Source: Scatophagus argus
Taxonomy: Eukaryota; Chordata; Actinopteri; Scatophagidae
Assembly: GCF_020382885.2 (NCBI RefSeq)
Contig: NC_058493.1
Coordinates: 23,247,499 to 23,311,498 of the forward strand
Direction of reading: 5' to 3'
DNA length: 64,000 nt
Numbering within the stretch: position 1 is the stretch's first letter; the number at the start of each line of letters is the position of its first letter. Made by a program: the position numbers and the translations under genes. A model generated the notes under the pieces. That model did not search any database, had not been told where the DNA came from, and worked only from the letters and a program-made list of their open reading frames with translations. Below, in pieces: positions 63,059 to 64,000 of this stretch.

Positions 63059-64000
63059 GTGAGTATATAAATGAATAATCATCATGTAACAAAGTTATAC
63101 CAGAAAATGCATTTTCTTTTCCCTGTTTATCTCTGTTTTCTTTGGGGGCTGTTTCTTTTCCTTCTGTAAATACAGTATCCACTGCATGTCTTAACATCCT
63201 GAAAGAGAGACATCCCTCCTCTCTTATTCTAGGGTTATTCACATATTTTTTGTTCAATGTCTTCCTGTGCAGCTTTTCCACGCTGCAGGCCTGAGAATAT
63301 AGGGTTGTTGTATGTTGAAGATTATAAAGACTTCAGAGGCAACTTTGTGATTTTGAGGCATACGGATAAAAGAGCTCAGCTACACAGACTAAAGACAACA
63401 TTGTTTTAAATGTCCTATATTTTTATTGCTTTGTGCAGCACAATGAAAGACCCACTCACCTCCCTTTTCATTGTTCTAAATGTCAGATCTATCACATGCT
63501 GTAGAAGTTAAACAGTTAAGGAAAAGCTTGCACTGATGTAGCGAAGGAGGCACCTCTGGCCTAAATCTGAAAAGAAAGAGGTACATGCTGATGGCAAGAT
63601 AGGACTGACAAATTTGGACTTCTTGCTGCTACCACTAGACTGACATTATATTTGTTTGAAATTCAACAACCTGTTAAGAATTTTGAAAGCATATAACCCC
63701 ATCCAGTTGTATTTCACTCATGGTAAAATCACCATCTTATTGGTCGTTTTCAGGCACACACACACACACACATGCACGCACAAGCATACACTCTTCCACT
63801 ACCCGTTCAGCTCCCCCACTTAGTGCAGTACATCTTTATATTCCACCATACTTACTGTTCACGCCACGGACAGTAAGAGTAATGGTGTGCGATGGGTTTC
63901 TCTACGAGGTACACTGAAAGCTATATGAACTGTCAGTTTTTATTATTTATTATTCAGTACTTAAAGTTTTGCCTCATTAAAGAGCTGGCCCCCTGGGCTG
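63059..64000 (+). other. map2k5: map2k5 intron 3 (cut by the window edge)
   Basis: Starts with the donor GTGAGTATA. No exon matching the next MEK5 segment (YYSTVMEQQ) was found to the end, so the intron is longer than 0.94 kb. It contains a short CA repeat near 63755-63772. Confidence 0.7.
63755..63772. repeat. (CA)n microsatellite
   Basis: Nine CA units in map2k5 intron 3. Confidence 0.88.

Overview
The window is vertebrate genomic DNA, most likely from a spiny-rayed teleost fish. Evidence: intron-split genes with canonical GT..AG sites, abundant CA, GA and GACA microsatellites, and many degenerate copies of dispersed repeats I recognise from teleost genomes (hAT-like and TTAA-flanked non-autonomous DNA elements, L2/CR1-type LINE tails). 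The fish assignment rests on repeat style and protein sequence, not on a search.

Only two protein-coding genes can be supported, both on the + strand. A complete smad3 orthologue has eight coding exons (10921-36712). They join without a frame break into 424 residues with an MH1 domain, a proline-rich linker and an MH2 domain ending in SSVS. Its first intron is about 19.6 kb and full of repeats, and its 3' UTR probably ends after the AATAAA at 39147. The first three coding exons of map2k5 (MEK5) lie at 61642-63058 and encode most of a PB1 domain; the rest of that gene is beyond the window. The order smad3 then map2k5 matches the human chromosome 15 neighbourhood (SMAD6-SMAD3-AAGAB-IQCH-MAP2K5-SKOR1). 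No AAGAB or IQCH exon was recognised between them.

Layout. 1-10.4 kb: upstream noncoding DNA with repeats and one candidate conserved element near 3.5-3.85 kb. 10.4-11.1 kb: CpG-rich smad3 promoter, 5' UTR and exon 1. 11.1-30.7 kb: intron 1, with two TTAA-flanked MITE-like elements, a 735-bp hAT-type element, a stack of LINE tails and other repeats. 30.7-36.7 kb: smad3 exons 2-8. 36.7-39.2 kb: 3' UTR. 39.2-61.4 kb: intergenic DNA with candidate regulatory elements (densest at 49-52.5 kb), CTCF-like motifs and an octamer-containing inverted-repeat cluster at 60.8-60.95 kb. 61.4-64 kb: start of map2k5.

The two genes belong to separate pathways. Smad3 is the receptor-regulated effector of TGF-beta/activin/nodal signalling, and MEK5 is the kinase that activates ERK5. 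Their adjacency is ancestral synteny, not an operon-like unit. I found no undescribed multi-gene system. The most unusual material is noncoding: the octamer/inverted-repeat cluster, the paired MITEs and the putative regulatory block between the genes.
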